From Acidobacteriota bacterium (GTDB taxonomy: Bacteria > Acidobacteriota > Terriglobia > UBA7540), in the NCBI GenBank assembly GCA_021828225.1, contig JAKASH010000019.1, forward strand, positions 1 to 14,886: 14,886 bases of DNA, written 5' to 3'. The translations under genes were made by a program, and so were the position numbers. Each line of letters opens with the position of its first letter. The first letter of the stretch is position 1. Positions 12,899 to 14,886 of this stretch are shown piece after piece. The notes under the pieces were generated by a model. That model saw only the letters and a program-made list of their open reading frames with translations, ran no database searches and was not told where the DNA came from.

Positions 12899-14886
12899 TT
12901 ACGCCACTTCGCGCTTATACTTGCAGTTCTCGTTCCAGCAGACGCGCGTTGTTGTGCCGGTCTTCTTGTTGGTTTTCTCCAGCAGAATCGGTGAGCCACA
13001 GTCCGGGCACGGCTCGGCCACAGGCTTGTCCCACACCGTGAATTTGCAGTCGGGATAACGCGTGCAGCCGTAAAAAGTCTTTCGACGCTTCGTCCGGCGA
13101 ACCACAATTTCCCCCGAACAACCCTTCTCCGGGCACGGAATCCCGAGCGTCTCCCGCTTGACGAACTTGCAGGTGGGATAGTTGCTGCAGGCGATGAACT
13201 CGCCGTAGCGCCCGTGTTTCTTGACCAGGTTGTTGCCGCATTCGGGGCACTTTTCGTCCAGCGGAACATCAGCTACGGCTGTGGCTGCCCCTTCTTTGAT
13301 GACGATCTTTCTGGTATTACGGCATTCCGGATAGCCGGTGCAGGCCATGAAATAGCCGAAACGGCCGCGCTTCAAGGTCATCAGCTTGCCGCACTTCTCG
13401 CAGGTTTGCTCGGGAACTTCCGGAGCCACAGAAGGCGTTCCGTATTTGGCGGCCAGTTCCGGCGTCAGGTTGCTGGTATTTTCGCAATCGGGATAACCCG
13501 TGCAGGCCAGGAAATTGCCGTTGCGTCCCAGCCGGATCACCATGGGTTTGCCGCATTTCTCGCACTTGACGTCGGTCGGGATCCCCTCGCCTTTCAGGTT
13601 GACCATCTCGCGCTCGGCCACCTGAAGGTCCTTTTTGAATTTCGAATAGAATTCGGTGAGGGCGCCTGTCCAGGAAAGTTTGCCGTCCTCTACCTCATCG
13701 AGCTCTTCTTCCATGCGCGCCGTGTAAGCGATATCGAAAATGTCGGTGAAGCTTTTGACGAGCAGGTCGTTGACCACCATGCCGAGTTCGGTGGGACAGA
13801 AGCGCCCTTGCAGCTTTTCCACGTAATCGCGATTCTGGATCACCGAAAGGATGGTCGCGTAAGTTGAAGGGCGCCCGATCCCTTTTTCTTCCAGTGCCTT
13901 CACAAGGGTCGCCTCGTTGTAACGCGGTGGCGGCTCCGTGAAGTGCTGTTCGGGCAGCAGTCCAAGCAGGCGCAGGACCTCATCCTTCTCGACGGCGGGG
14001 AGGCGCGATTTCATCTCGTCGTTTTCGTCAACCGCCTTATCGTCCTGGCCCTCTTCGTACACGGCGCGGAAGCCTTTGAATTTCTCCACCGAGCCAGTGG
14101 CGCGCAGCAGATAATCGCCCGCGGCAATGTCGATGGTGGTCTGGTCAAAGACCGCGGGATTCATCTGGGAAGCGACAAATCGCTGCCAGATCAGCCGGTA
14201 GAGTTTGAGTTCGTCGGCGGAGATGTGTCCACGAAGGGAATCGGGCGGGAGATCCATCGAAGTGGGGCGGATTGCCTCATGGGCGTCCTGCGCGCCCTTC
14301 TTGCTTTTGTAACGGATGGCCTGCTCCGGAAGGTACTCGTCACCATAAGTCTTTTTCACGTAGGCCCGCGCCGATTCAAGGGCGCTTTCCGCAACGCGCG
14401 TTGAATCCGTGCGCATATAAGTGATCAGGCCCACCGGCCCTTCGCCGAGGTCGATCCCTTCATACAGTTTCTGGGCCAGTGCCATGGTCCTCTTGGCGGT
14501 AAAATGGAGCTTGCGGACGGCCTCCTGCTGCAGCTTGCTGGTGATGAAGGGAGGCACCGGATACTTGCGCCGTTCGCGCGTTTCGACGGATTCAACGTGG
14601 AAACTGGCCTTCTCAAGGGCGGCGCGATGGGTATCGGCGGCGGATTGGTCAGGAATCTCCAGCTCTTTACCCTGAAACTTGAGCAGGCGCGCTTCAAACG
14701 GCGGCGGATTCTTGCCCTCGAGTCTGGCGCCAATCGTCCAGTATTCTTTTTTCTCAAATGCCTGGATTTCCCGCTCGCGCTCGACAATCAGGCGCAAGGC
14801 CACGGTCTGCACTCGGCCGGCAGAGATGCCCCGCCTGACCTTATCCCACAGCAGCGGGCTCACCTTATAGCCCACCAGACGGTCCA
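12899..14886 (-). CDS. topA: DNA topoisomerase I (type IA), N-terminus cut by the window edge
   Basis: Type IA topoisomerase that relaxes negatively supercoiled DNA by single-strand passage. The frame is open to the right edge (DRLVGYKVSPLLW), so the start and the Toprim domain lie outside; the GTG at 14875 is internal. The visible part, about 662 residues, covers the toroidal topoisomerase domains and the tail. The active-site tyrosine is in GLITYMRTDSTRV (codon 14419-14417). Other signatures are SAGRVQTVALRLI, DAHEAIRPT and KGIGRPSTYATI. The C-terminus (about 13570-12900) carries five consecutive four-cysteine zinc ribbons, each with complete cysteines, ending in CWNENCKYKREVA. The gene is followed by a 210-base gap and then the SMP-30 gene, not directly by trmFO as in many genomes. 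Confidence 0.96.
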   Translation of the reverse strand, partial: DRLVGYKVSPLLWDKVRRGISAGRVQTVALRLIVEREREIQAFEKKEYWTIGARLEGKNPPPFEARLLKFQGKELEIPDQSAADTHRAALEKASFHVESVETRERRKYPVPPFITSKLQQEAVRKLHFTAKRTMALAQKLYEGIDLGEGPVGLITYMRTDSTRVAESALESARAYVKKTYGDEYLPEQAIRYKSKKGAQDAHEAIRPTSMDLPPDSLRGHISADELKLYRLIWQRFVASQMNPAVFDQTTIDIAAGDYLLRATGSVEKFKGFRAVYEEGQDDKAVDENDEMKSRLPAVEKDEVLRLLGLLPEQHFTEPPPRYNEATLVKALEEKGIGRPSTYATILSVIQNRDYVEKLQGRFCPTELGMVVNDLLVKSFTDIFDIAYTARMEEELDEVEDGKLSWTGALTEFYSKFKKDLQVAEREMVNLKGEGIPTDVKCEKCGKPMVIRLGRNGNFLACTGYPDCENTSNLTPELAAKYGTPSVAPEVPEQTCEKCGKLMTLKRGRFGYFMACTGYPECRNTRKIVIKEGAATAVADVPLDEKCPECGNNLVKKHGRYGEFIACSNYPTCKFVKRETLGIPCPEKGCSGEIVVRRTKRRKTFYGCTRYPDCKFTVWDKPVAEPCPDCGSPILLEKTNKKTGTTTRVCWNENCKYKREVA

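Overview
The window looks like a chromosomal segment of a soil or litter heterotroph, most likely of the phylum Acidobacteriota. This is an inference from gene content and style: a folate-type TrmFO next to a Xer recombinase and topA, exported plant-polysaccharide hydrolases, a large exported TPR protein, SMP-30-type lipoproteins, and moderately high G+C by eye. No rRNA, tRNA, insertion sequence with a transposase gene, or CRISPR array was seen.

Layout. Positions 29-5357 hold two plus-strand genes for exported sugar-releasing enzymes: a Tat-type lipoprotein of the DUF1680 family (GH127/GH146, beta-L-arabinofuranosidase-like) with an N-terminal F5/8-type carbohydrate-binding domain, and a GH78 alpha-L-rhamnosidase. 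A 310-base gap with a promoter-like sequence separates them. They are probably used to strip arabinofuranose and rhamnose from plant cell-wall material. From 5437 to the right edge every gene is on the minus strand. In transcription order these are topA (cut by the right edge), an SMP-30/gluconolactonase lipoprotein, an exported alpha/beta hydrolase of the homoserine-acetyltransferase type, trmFO, xerC/xerD, and a large TPR protein that converges on the rhamnosidase gene over a hairpin.

Housekeeping core. topA, trmFO and xer are a well-known conserved neighbourhood in several phyla. Here topA is separated from the tightly coupled trmFO-xer pair by the lactonase and hydrolase genes, which look like an accessory two-gene unit.

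Main discovery. The gaps on both sides of trmFO-xer carry a family of short palindromic repeats. The clear copies start with GTAG and continue directly into a 7-9 bp hairpin. Copies are arranged tail-to-tail in four pairs: 7764-7847, 7869-7950, 10340-10403 and 10426-10513. This matches the architecture of REP elements and REP doublets (REPINs) mobilised by RAYT-type tyrosine transposases. The stem sequence differs almost completely between copies while base pairing is kept. Two pairs also share the sequence between their hairpins. No RAYT gene lies in the window, so the mobilising enzyme would have to be elsewhere in the genome.
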